Shown: positions 12,127 through 21,397 of the stretch, piece by piece
How the letters are laid out: the number at the start of each line of letters is the position of its first letter
Numbering within the stretch: position 1 is the stretch's first letter
Origin: Russula earlei
Taxonomy: Eukaryota; Basidiomycota; Agaricomycetes; Russulales; Russulaceae
Direction of reading: 5' to 3'
DNA: 64,000 nt
Assembly (NCBI GenBank): GCA_025769875.1
Contig: JAGFNK010000017.1
Span: 62,001 to 126,000, forward strand
Program-made: the position numbers and the translations under genes
Notes under the pieces: generated by a model
Databases searched by the model: none
What the model saw: the letters and a program-made list of their open reading frames with translations, nothing else
Told to the model about the DNA's origin: nothing

Positions 12127-14115
12127 ATGGACGATGAGGATGCTGAGTACATGCAAGGCAGCGATGATGAGGTTCGTGTATTATCTCAGTGGCCTGGCAT
12201 CCGTTCTCCATTTAAAAGCAGGACTACGGATTTGACTACTCAGATGGTGACGGTGCGGATGAAGCTGTGAGTGTCGATGTTGAGAACATGTATTACACCG
12301 CCAAATGTTTGTGCCTGGCGCTCTCCCCCATCGACGCATTCTTATCCAAAAATTATAGCAAAGAAAGAAGAGTCCCCTGAACAAGCATTGAAAGAGTTCG
12401 CTGCGATCGTCGATCAAGATGAACCGATGAGCGACTGGTATGTTATTGCGATTTATCTGTGGCTATCCAACTCAAGTATATCATGCATGCTAGGGGATTT
12501 AAGGCGCTCAAACAGTCGACCAAATTATTGTTTCTTGTCCTGCACCGACCCAACGACGCGCTCAAAGCTTACACGCGCCTGTTGGCATATACGAAATCTA
12601 CGGTGACGCGTAACTACGCTGAGAAGACTATCAATGGCATTCTTGATTATGTGGGTGGTGGAAAGGGTGGTCCAGTCGAGGTCACAGTGCTTGAAAACTT
12701 TTATCAAGCGACGAAAGATGCGCTCCAGGAAGCGAGGAACGAGGTATGGCCTTTCAACTTGCATGCTGTCGTTGCGTCTGAACGCTCGGTAAAGCGATTA
12801 TCTGCAAAAACTAATCTGAAGCTGGCCAAACTCTGGCTAGATCGCGGAGAATATACACGATTGTCTAAGGTATGTCGTTTTGCCTCTGCACCCTTGAACT
12901 GGTTCTCATCTCACTCATTCTACATAGTTGATTCGGGAGCTCTATGCTGTAACAGAAGCCAGCGCGAGTGGCGAAGATCAATCTCAAAAAGGAACTCAGC
13001 TACTCGAGATCTATGCATTGGAGATCCAAATGCACAATGAAATGAGGAACTACAAAAAGCTGAAGGTAGGTCTTCTGTCTACACCTACATTAAATGTACG
13101 GGCAGGCATGACCTCAGTCTTCAGGAGATTTACAACGCCTCTAATAGCATTCGTTCTGCGATACCGCATCCGCGTATCATGGCTATCATCAAAGAGTGTG
13201 GCGGGAAAATGTGGATGGGTGAACGTTGGTGGTGGTCTCATCATCCCCTGAGGTTGGATTTCATGAAACACTATCGCAGGTCAATGGAATCGAGCCAGCG
13301 AAGACTTTTTTGAATCCTTCCGCAATTATGACGAGGCGGGTTTACCACAGCGTATCCAAGTGCTCAAGTATCTCGTGCTTGCGAACATGCTCACAGGAAG
13401 CGAGGTCAATCCTTTTGATAGCCAGGAAACGAAACCGTAGGCTTGAAGTACTTCCACCGCTGCATTTTCTCTACACTGACAAAATCAGGTACAAGAGTGA
13501 TCCCCAAATAAAAGCAATGACCGATCTTGTGGATGCCTATCAGCGTCGTGAAGTCCACACGGCTGAGAAGATTATTCGAGGTACGTCCCAAATGCTTGAA
13601 TAAGCCCATTTGCGAATCGTTTATCTTTGTCGTGAAGACAATCGCTCCACGATCATGGACGACGGTTTTATTCGTTCACACATTGGCGACCTTCTCCGCA
13701 GTCTTAGAACCCAATATCTGATTGACCTTATTAAGCCTTACACTCGACTTGAGCTCTCATTTCTTGCAAAGGTTAGTTACTTCGTTCAGCGTTGATGGAA
13801 ACAAACGGCTCATGTCCTTGAAGCAACTGAATGTCGATACCAATGAAGTGGAAGAGTTGCTGATCGATCTCATTCTCGAGGGGAAGATAGATGGAAAGAT
13901 CGATCAGGTCAACATGCGTCTAGAATTAGACAAACAGTGCGTTGCTCTTTGTGTCAGTGCCGTAGATCTATATCTTCTGAATTCTCATTAGACATGGTCT
14001 TGAAAGACGACGATATACGGCTCTAGATAGATGGACAGGGGCGCTTGGTCGAGTTCATGGGGCTGTTGTTGGAAAATCGTCATCGAGCAACGGTAGAGAC
14101 GCGTCGGACGCCTGA
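12127..14115 (+). CDS. CSN2: COP9 signalosome subunit 2 (CSN2)
   Basis: CSN2 is a PCI-domain scaffold of the COP9 signalosome, which removes Nedd8 from cullin-RING ubiquitin ligases. Twelve exons: 12127-12171, 12222-12306, 12359-12437, 12494-12743, 12795-12869, 12928-13065, 13125-13224, 13280-13436, 13489-13580, 13638-13771, 13824-13936, 13992-14115, summing to 1392 nt and 463 residues in frame. Recognition is by long conserved blocks: [19 protein letters not shown]-like [33 protein letters not shown] [56 protein letters not shown], and the PCI winged-helix [20 protein letters not shown] followed by [17 protein letters not shown]. The acidic N-terminus (DDEDAEY) is also usual. The C-terminus after [17 protein letters not shown] ends in a Ser-rich tail. 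Confidence 0.97.
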
Positions 14116-14337
14116 CGGCATGCCACCGTCATTGGAACCGTCATGTATGAATCTGTTCATCTGGCATTGCCTCGATTGCAGTTTGTATCACTATCCGGCA
14201 TTAATTTGGGTTACGAGTACGCTTGGAAAAAAATGCTGAAACTGGGAGAATTCTATATTGTTATCTGGGAATAGAAAGGACCTGCGTGTGATACTCTTTA
14301 GTGTTGGGTCCTCTGGTAGTACGTTCCCACTTACCAG

Positions 14338-14898
14338 TCAGGCTCGGCGAACGACTGGTGTCCATTCATATTTCCAACCGTCCCTTGCTGGGGTATCTGT
14401 CGGCACGCGCAACTCCCTTGGGAACAGTCCCGGGAGGCGTGATTCCAAAGCCTTTTTCTCGATCCCACGTAGGGTCTTTGCCATCTCTGTCTCCGCTGCC
14501 CCACGTCGTCTCGGGTCTTCCTGCCGATTGGCCTCTCTATAAAGATGAGGATCGATTTTCTCCAACTCGTCCATCGCCTTCTTCAGGCATTCATATTTTC
14601 TGCCAAGTTCTTCCTCCCGCTTCCAACGCTGACGGCGCTGGTAAAGGAGCCAGGCGCGTTCAATGGTTTCGTGCGCTTGTTTGGATGGAATGGCAATTTG
14701 GATGGCATGGGCAACGTCGAAACGCCATGCGCCCGTTGGTGTCGGCTTGTTGGCGATATTTGGAGGGTACAGAGCTTTGCGTATGGTTTCCTTGATAGGA
14801 TCCGCAGTGGTTTCGCGATTGGTGGAATGCCGGACTGAGACTCTTGAGATGCGAAGAGGGAATTTTGGCCGGCTCAATGTCAGACGAGACGACGGCAT
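14338..14898 (-). CDS. mL40: Mitochondrial large-subunit ribosomal protein mL40 (MRPL28 family)
   Basis: This single-exon gene encodes 186 residues. The protein begins with a basic, Arg/Ser-rich stretch typical of a mitochondrial targeting peptide. The body has the fungal mL40 pattern: IRKALYPP, TGAWRFDVAHAIQIAIPS, QAHETIERAWLLYQRRQRW, then FPRELRVPTDTPARDGWKYEW close to the C-terminus. It is a structural protein of the mitochondrial 54S subunit. The start codon lies only 88 bp from that of uL1m on the other strand, so the two mitoribosomal genes probably share a promoter. It ends tail to tail with CSN2. Confidence 0.9.
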   Translation of the reverse strand: MPSSRLTLSRPKFPLRISRVSVRHSTNRETTADPIKETIRKALYPPNIANKPTPTGAWRFDVAHAIQIAIPSKQAHETIERAWLLYQRRQRWKREEELGRKYECLKKAMDELEKIDPHLYREANRQEDPRRRGAAETEMAKTLRGIEKKALESRLPGLFPRELRVPTDTPARDGWKYEWTPVVRRA

Positions 14899-14986
14899 CA
14901 GGTAGTAATTTGAACAGAGTCAACGCGCGTGGTTGCTGCCGTGCAGCGAACATCACTCGGTCCGAGTTGCGTCGCGTCTCGCGGTT
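14899..14986. promoter_or_regulatory. 88-bp region between the mL40 and uL1m start codons
   Basis: Only 88 bp separate two divergent ATGs of mitoribosomal genes, so a common bidirectional promoter is likely. No TATA box is visible. This is inference from spacing and orientation. Confidence 0.5.
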
Positions 14987-16079
14987 ATGTCTTTCCTTCA
15001 ACTTTGTGCGCCTCGGTCGGCGGTCACCCTAGGTAAGCTTCCTGGCCGTATTAAACTGAATCTGAATCCCCTTCACCCAATTTCTAGGGCTCATTTCCAC
15101 TGCCGTTGCTTCTCGACTAGTCACGTTGTCCTCGCACGTCATGCCAAGGCGACAGGTGTGCGCACGTCGAAAAAGAGGCCAGTGACAAGTATCTACGACG
15201 CGGAGAAAATGACTCTTGCAGATGCGATACATGTCTTACGAGTATGTCCAAGGCTTGTGTGCGCATATGTCCATTCGAATGATCACGAGGCAGGCCCTTG
15301 AAGTTGGTTCCGGCAATGCTACATACGAGCTCACCATAAAGACTGCGATGCCAAGGGGCTCAGCCATCCCCAAGGGACGCGTCTCCCTCCCTCGAGAACC
15401 AAAGGCCAAGCCCAAAGACAAAATCCTCGTCTTCGCTGACGGAAAGGCTGCGGACGAAGCCAAGAGGGCCGGCGCTGACATCGTTGGCGGAGCGGAGCTT
15501 GTCGAGGGGGTTGGTCGAACTCATCGATGCTAGACGCTTGGAGATAAATTTTTGGCCTCTAGGTGGCAAGTGGCCGAATTCAAGCGACATTGTTTATAGC
15601 CACGCCCGCTCTCATCAAGTCCATTTCTCAACGTCTAGGTCGTGTCCTTGGACCGCGTGGCCTTATGCCTTCCGAACGCAGAGGAACCGTCACGGACGAC
15701 GCTGCGGGTTACATTCGGCGCCTGCAAGGAACTACGGAATGGAAAGGCGACAAAACAGGGACTATTAGAACACCAATCGCGAAGGTGAGTCTGCTATTGC
15801 TATCATGCCAGTCCTCGACACGACAGGCCTCACGACATGCCCCAGTTGGATTATCCGGTCGAGGATGTTGTGAGGAATGTTCGACACTTCATCAGTGTTG
15901 TAAAGCACGCCACAGGTAATCAAGCACAATCCGCCGACAAGGATCGAAGTGCGAAACCTGGTAAATCACTAGGTTTTTATTCCTTGGGGCAATAACTCAC
16001 GTCGTCCCCAGTGAACGCAATAACTAAAATAATTCTTAGCTCACGACAGGGCCCTGGGATTCATATCTCGGATATATAG
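14987..16079 (+). CDS. uL1m: Mitochondrial large-subunit ribosomal protein uL1m (MRPL1)
   Basis: uL1m forms the L1 stalk of the mitochondrial ribosome near the tRNA exit site. Five exons: 14987-15241, 15294-15509, 15563-15784, 15846-15960, 16012-16079; 876 nt, 291 residues, in frame. The N-terminal 50 residues look like a transit sequence. Conserved L1 blocks are ALEVGSGNATYELTIKT, KGRVSLPREPKAK, ILVFADG, ADIVGGAELVE, IATPALIKSISQRLGRVLGP, RGLMPSERRGTVTDD and, near the C-terminus, ITKIILSSRQGPGI. The acceptor at 15845 was chosen because it joins PIAK to LDYPVEDVVRNVRHFI in frame. The gene ends 89 bp from the METTL17 stop codon on the other strand. Confidence 0.95.
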
Positions 16080-16168
16080 TGTAGAGCGAGTAACAGTGTT
16101 CGTAATGCAGTAGACATGACATGACACTTGCACAAGCAGATTAGAGAGATGGTGAATTCAGGTCAAAT

Positions 16169-18391
16169 TCAAAAAACCGAAAAGTTGCAAAGTCCCCTGT
16201 GAGTCTCAGCTTTGTTCCCTCCAAAGCTCCACAGTCGTTTCTTCGGTCGCACAAATGACATTTGGACAAATAAAGCCGGTGTTCCAACAAACCTCGTGCC
16301 CATCATTGGATCTGATAGCTTTTTGTTTCCACCCTGCCCTAGTTGGTCCTGGTGTCGAGGGTACCTGACTTGCGGTGAGTTCTTTGGCCCGTGTGGAAAG
16401 ATGTCACCCCATCTAGACTTGCGGGCGTCGTAGTATGGCTGCTTCCCTTGAGACTTTGGGATGGTCATACGCAGAATATTACCTGTACTCCAGAAAAGGA
16501 ATTGATAAAGCATTACACGCTTAGCACATCCCACGTACCAGATGGGCTACAAACATCCATTACCACATGCCCACTCCTTTTCAGAGGTGGGAACACGAGT
16601 CGGGGCCAGTGAAACGCTTCTGCCCTCATTAAGTTTTCCACGTCAGCCAGATTGCGGCCGTCCGGTTCTATCGTTTTCTTCGAGAGGGTACTTGGGACAA
16701 CAGGTGGGGGTGGGGTCTGGAGATTTCCGTCATCCAGCTCTAGTTCGATTAGAGCACGTTTAACTTCTCTGAGCTCTATCTGCTGTCGCCCAACTTCTCC
16801 CAACCGACCAACCCTGATATCTGGAATGCTCGGCCTCGGACCCCTTCTGATGACGACGTACGAGTACCCAATATCTTCATGACCAACTCCAGAGTGTTTG
16901 GTAAGACGAATGAACGGCGGGCGCTCTATTCGCTGAGAAAAGCCACATACGAGCTTAGGAACGTTTGACTGATGGATAGGACAAACACCGTCATGGGGAC
17001 ACTAGGCCATCATCAGTACGAAACATACACATATTTGTGGGAGAGGGGCATACTGGCGCCAACACGTGTGATCCGGGAATCGGGTACTTTCCATTCTCTT
17101 CGTGTTTCTGGCCCAGTCTCAATAACAGTTCTCTAGCCTCTGCAATATTTTGGAAGCCGGCTGGATTGCTGTGATCCAGTAGCACCTGTGGTAGAGCTTA
17201 GGGTTAAAACACTGAAGATGACGTGTCGATTCACTATTATTCCAGCACCACTTTCCCACATTTCCTTTACCAATCGCTTTTTTTGTAAAGAAGTTTGCAA
17301 AGTTGATAGAAAGAAAGCCGAAATTGCGATTGTATGATTCCCGTCATGAGATTGCGTGTGACCATCATGGGGAAATTTTCTGTGCCAAGTAACATCCAAG
17401 TTGTCGTGCTGCACATCTGTTGGCACTCATGAGCGGAGGAATGGAGAGGCTGAACATGCTATTACCTTCGAGAAGTTGCTTTCCAACGCTAACAAGACCA
17501 ACACGCTTCTCAATGCCAACATACTTGACGATAGCAGCGGAAGACAAAGTCACCTGATGGCCCTCTTCATTATTGTGAAAATCGGGCTTCTGAAACGCGT
17601 AACTGGTAGCCCTAGGAAAGAGTCAGATTTCCGTTCCAGTAAACATTAATGCGTAATCACCAGAGAGCACTGCCTGTTCCAGCCCCCCAATCAAATACAT
17701 TCTGCGCAGTCCATTCCATCCCTAACCTCGACCTGATATGTCGTAGCACGGCGTAGATAGCGGAGAAGTGCGCAGGTAGCACCACGGAAGCGAAGGCGAT
17801 GCCATCCCGTTCTGCGTGGAGACGCTCTTGCTTGTAGGACCTATAACGAACGTTCAATGCAGGATCCCAACTATCCTCATCACCGCGGGCATTGAAGAGT
17901 CGCTTGGAGTCGCGCCGTAGAAGGTGTTTGTCAGAGTCTAAATGTTTTTAGGATCCTGGAACATGTACGAAATCGATGGCATTTTCACCTGATATTAAAG
18001 CAGATATAGTCTGTTGTAGTTCTTGGGGAATCGCAACGACGCCGAGTTGCTGACTTCCGAAGAGCGCGGATGGAGACTTACGCTCTGCCCGGACGTCTTC
18101 CTCACCATCTTGACGCACCAGCTCGGTCGGTTGGGACCCAGTAGGGTAGACGGTCAATTCGTGTACATCGGGACGAGGATGATGGCCTCTTAATTTTTGT
18201 TCTACGATGGAAGCGTCAATGTCCTGGAGGATGGTCCGGAAGGATTTGTCAATGTCAAGAGGCGCATTTGGTTGATAAGAGGTGTACGGTGAGAATCGCA
18301 AGAAGGTTATTGCGCGTAGTGTTCTTCTCGAGCGTACCCATATCATCGCCAACGCTGAGAAATCGTTGACGAAGAACGAAACGAGTAACAA
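16169..18391 (-). CDS. RSM22: Mitochondrial ribosome assembly factor METTL17/Rsm22
   Basis: Rsm22/METTL17 is a methyltransferase-like protein needed to build the mitochondrial small ribosomal subunit; published work on METTL17 reports an iron-sulfur cluster. Seven exons: 18391-17989, 17937-17661, 17611-17466, 17416-17235, 17185-17054, 17001-16539, 16482-16169; 1917 nt, 638 residues. Evidence: RKSPSALFGSQQLGVVAIPQ, RLGMEWTAQNVFDWGAGTGS (SAM motif I), AGFQNIAEARELLLRLG, a Cys-rich CPHDGVCPI with a later CGFSQR, and YYDARKSRWGDIFPHGPKN. The in-frame TAA at about 17941 lies inside a 51-nt intron (17988-17938), so it is not a defect. The last 50 residues after PQVR are poorly constrained and may hide one more intron. 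A second Met at 18346 fits a mitochondrial leader (MIWVRSRRTLRAI) slightly better. Confidence 0.93.
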
Positions 18392-18498
18392 GGTAATGTG
18401 TTGAAGTCAGAACACATTATCTCGTTTCTCGATTGCGTGTACTTATGTAACCCCAGCTAGTGTATCGCTCCTTGCTTGCTCCCCCACCGTTAACTCTC
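18392..18498. promoter_or_regulatory. Shared upstream region of METTL17 and USP39
   Basis: 107 bp lie between the divergent start codons (152 bp if METTL17 starts at its second Met). No obvious core element is visible. Shared promoter is inferred from spacing. Confidence 0.45.
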
Positions 18499-20412
18499 AT
18501 GGATCAGAGTACCATGCATGAACGGCCAGCAAAGAGGGTCAAAGGAGTTGAGGCGAAGGATTCTCTAGCCCCTCCCCGGAACATTCACAAAAATGAAGAC
18601 GATGATGCAATGGACGCCGGAGGCGTGATGGACAATGGCGCCGGACATGGGTCCGACCTCTATCTAGACACGGTATGGATTGCGTCGTCTGTGTTCTCGT
18701 GAAATCTTAAACCTACATCAGGTCAATCGCGCTGCTATGGACTTTGACTTTGAGAAAGTTTGTTCCGTGTCACTGTCAAACATCAATGTCTATGGCTGCC
18801 TCGTCTGCGGGAAATACTTCCAAGGGCGTGGTCGTAATTCTTATGCGTATGCCCACTCTATTCACGATGACCACCATGTTTTCATCAATCTTGAGACTAC
18901 CAAGGTATGGCACACATGGTGTATATACTTAGGGTGAATGTAACCTTGGGACTGCGCAGGTGTATGTACTGCCGGACGGTTATGCAGTCTCGGACCCTTC
19001 GTTGGAGGATATAGCCTTCGTGCTCTCACCTTCCTTCTCGCCGTCAGGGGTTGCCTCGCTTTCCACTTCTATCCACCTGTTGAAACCCTCTTACGACCTA
19101 TCTTCGAAGCCATACATCCCAGGTTATATAGGCCTGAATAACATCAAGAGGAACGATCACATGAATGTGATCATTCATTCTCTTCTTCATGTGCCGCCTC
19201 TTCGTGACTTCCTCTTACTATCTCGCTTTGATGGAAAGCAGTCGGAGTTGGTTAAGCGATTCGCCGCCCTGGCAAAGAAGTTATGGAACCCTCGATTATT
19301 TAAGAGTCAGGTCAGCCCCCACGAATTCTTGCAGGAAGTTGGTAGAGCTAGCGGCGGCAAATTCAGACTGGAAACTCAAGGGGATCCAGTAGAATTTCTC
19401 AGGTGGCTTCTTAACGATTTGCATAGGGATCTTGGAGGCAGCAAAAAGAAAAACTCCAGTTTGTTCCCGTACTGCGGAGCATTTACACTGGTTCACTACG
19501 TCTTGTTGTGCAGGTATTATATTCTCCACTTTTCAGGGACAGGTCCGTACGGAGACGCAACAGGTCGTTGTCCGTCCGGATGCGTCCGACAACCAGAGGC
19601 CTGTATTTGACATCGACAGAGGCAGGCGGCTGCACCCTATTGCTTGTGGCGATATCTTATGCATTTCTTTTTGCAGAAATTAGGGCAACAACATCGCCTT
19701 TCCTGTTCCTTGCGGTCGACCTACCGCCGCCGCCGCTTTTCCAAGACGCTGTGGAGAAGAACATCATCCCCCAAGCTGGTATTCACGCCGTTCTTGCAAA
19801 ATATGACGGGGTCAATACCCAGGTCGGTTTGGTTCACCGCGCATGATGTTTTTCATTCTGCACTCACGTTGGTTGTCACATGCTTAGGAATCGAGGGGTC
19901 AACTGCGTCGGTTCAATTGTCAGCAGCTTCCCCCATATCTCATTATACATTACAAGCGATTCACAAAAACAACTTCGTGGAAGAGAAAAACCCGACTATT
20001 ATAAATTTTCCCCTGAAGGGCGTTGACCTTCGTGACTGTCAGTTTCGATGAGACCTTTCCATCTTGTGCTCAAAATGCGCTCACCATCACCCATAGATTT
20101 GAGCTCCGCAGACCAGCATCCTTTGTCTGTCTACGATCTTATCGCAAACGTAATTCATGAATCCGTGGCTGGTACCACTCGGGATAAAGAGAATACTGTG
20201 TGGAAGGTTCAGTTGCGTGCCGGAAATGGCACCGGCGAGAATGAAAAATGGTTCCAGATTCAAGACCTCATAGTCGAGGAAATACGAAAAGAAATGGTAT
20301 TTCTCGGTGAGACCGTCATACAGGTGCCAATCCCACCCCTACGACCGCCTTGCCTGTGCTGACGATTCTCTCGTAGATTTGGGAACGCCGGAAATACATA
20401 ATGGATAGCTGA
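18499..20412 (+). CDS. SAD1: U4/U6.U5 tri-snRNP protein USP39/Sad1 (one-base frameshift present)
   Basis: Sad1/USP39 is an inactive ubiquitin-protease-like protein that helps assemble the spliceosomal tri-snRNP. Exons: 18499-18672, 18722-18904, 18960-19458, 19514-19621, 19677-19822, 19888-20037, 20097-20323, 20377-20412. A UBP zinc finger comes first (YGCLVCGKYFQGRGRNSYAY, then HDDHHVFINLET), then the USP fold. The box that carries the catalytic Cys in active enzymes reads GLNNIKRNDHMNVIIHSL with no Cys, as in USP39. Later blocks are PFLFLAVDLPPPPLF and FVEEKNPTIINFPLKGVDL. The exons sum to 1523 nt; one A is missing from the A-run at 19965-19969, where RFTKNN must be read through. With it restored in frame count the protein has 507 residues. 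The intron at 19622-19676 has a GC donor. Confidence 0.95.
19622..19676 (+). other. GC-AG intron in USP39/SAD1
   Basis: The 55-nt intron begins gcaggc and ends tttgcag. Only this donor joins FDIDR to EIRATTSPFLFL in frame; the nearest GT donor gives a wrong frame. GC-AG introns are a known minority class in fungi. Confidence 0.7.
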
Positions 20413-21003
20413 GGAATAAAAAGCATGTACCGGTCACGATCGTTTGCTGTACTAGGAAATATGGACGATGCCTCGTATAAGGATATCAATGCTTGTACGA
20501 GAGCAATCCAGTCGATTTTCAGCGTTTGCTATGGCACCAGCTCTTCTGTCCGCCAGTTAGAGGAGTCACTGAATGTGCCATTCATTCATTTCGCGGGACT
20601 GGCAAATCCGCTTCGTTGGTTGTGGCACCTGGCGCTTTCACAGATTAAATGAGGTGAGCCTGCTCTGACTTTGCCAACTGAGCAGGCGCTTGTTCCTCAC
20701 ACGTGACAGAGATACACCCCCACAGGGCGGCGCGAGCGCCAAGGCATGATCACGTTCACGTCCCGGCTCTACGGCGTGATCATCGATTCGATGCCAAAGG
20801 GACAGCACACTACCCAGCGATGGTAGATGTGTTGCGCGTCGTTTCAAGCACACGTTCTATTCATTCACTGGAAGAAAATGGTACACACAAAGCGTAACCC
20901 CAGTTTCACAACGAATATCTACCTACAACAAGTCACAGAATAAGCCCGCCATCAAACCGAACCTGAGCAGGCGGGTCGTCTAGAATTCTACGGGGCGGGA
21001 TGT
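20413..21003. other. Non-coding stretch downstream of USP39
   Basis: I see no gene here. One open frame at 20425-20652 (75 residues) starts 13 bp after the USP39 stop, resembles nothing I know and has no introns or motifs; I treat it as chance. Confidence 0.5.
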
Positions 21004-21397
21004 TTACTCCAGGCCCAGCCTCTTCAGGGCCTGTTCTGCAGCACCTTCTTTAGCGGCGGACTTGCGAGGGGCGTCACACGATCCCTTTGCCTCGCCATTG
21101 ACTGGGTCGCGGAATTTAATACGGAAGATCAAGAAATGCTAAAAGTCTTCTTACTTTTCACCGTAACGGACCATCTATTCTCAGCTGTTGGCCCGTTATC
21201 CTTCTCGAGGTAGCTAATGGACTTAGTTTGCCCTATGCCTTGGAAATCTGTATTGACCGAGATGAGTCTACTCCAAGAGTCCTGAAAAGGGACCCACAGT
21301 TGTGGAGACGGACAGTGGGCGCTATGGTATGAGAAAATGTGATGAGCATGAGGATCCAGCGGGGCGCCGTCTAGTACGTACCCAGATTAGTAGACAT
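21004..21397 (-). CDS. Stand-alone double-stranded-RNA-binding-domain mini-protein
   Basis: This small gene is absent as one open frame and appears only after splicing. I model exon 1 at 21397-21382 (MSTNL plus one base), a long intron of about 135 nt, then a second exon ending near 21156 in SVTVK, a 53-nt intron and a last exon that ends at the TAA at 21006-21004. The protein is about 68 residues, just one dsRBD: ISYLEKDNGP, ENRWSVTVKINGEAKGS, then RKSAAKEGAAEQALKRLGLE, the alpha-helix that carries the basic and alanine pattern of the fold. The GP, VKINGE and AA..AL positions fit the family well. The 5' end is less sure: another reading extends upstream through SRLISVNTDFQGIG. It is the only gene I accept in a gene-poor region, and its partner and RNA target are unknown. 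Confidence 0.7.

Noticed and set aside
14301..14795. 164-codon plus-strand frame
   Set aside because: Antisense shadow of mL40.
17938..17988. In-frame TAA in METTL17
   Set aside because: It lies in a 51-nt intron with GT/AG ends that joins ALIS to DSDKHLLRRD in frame.
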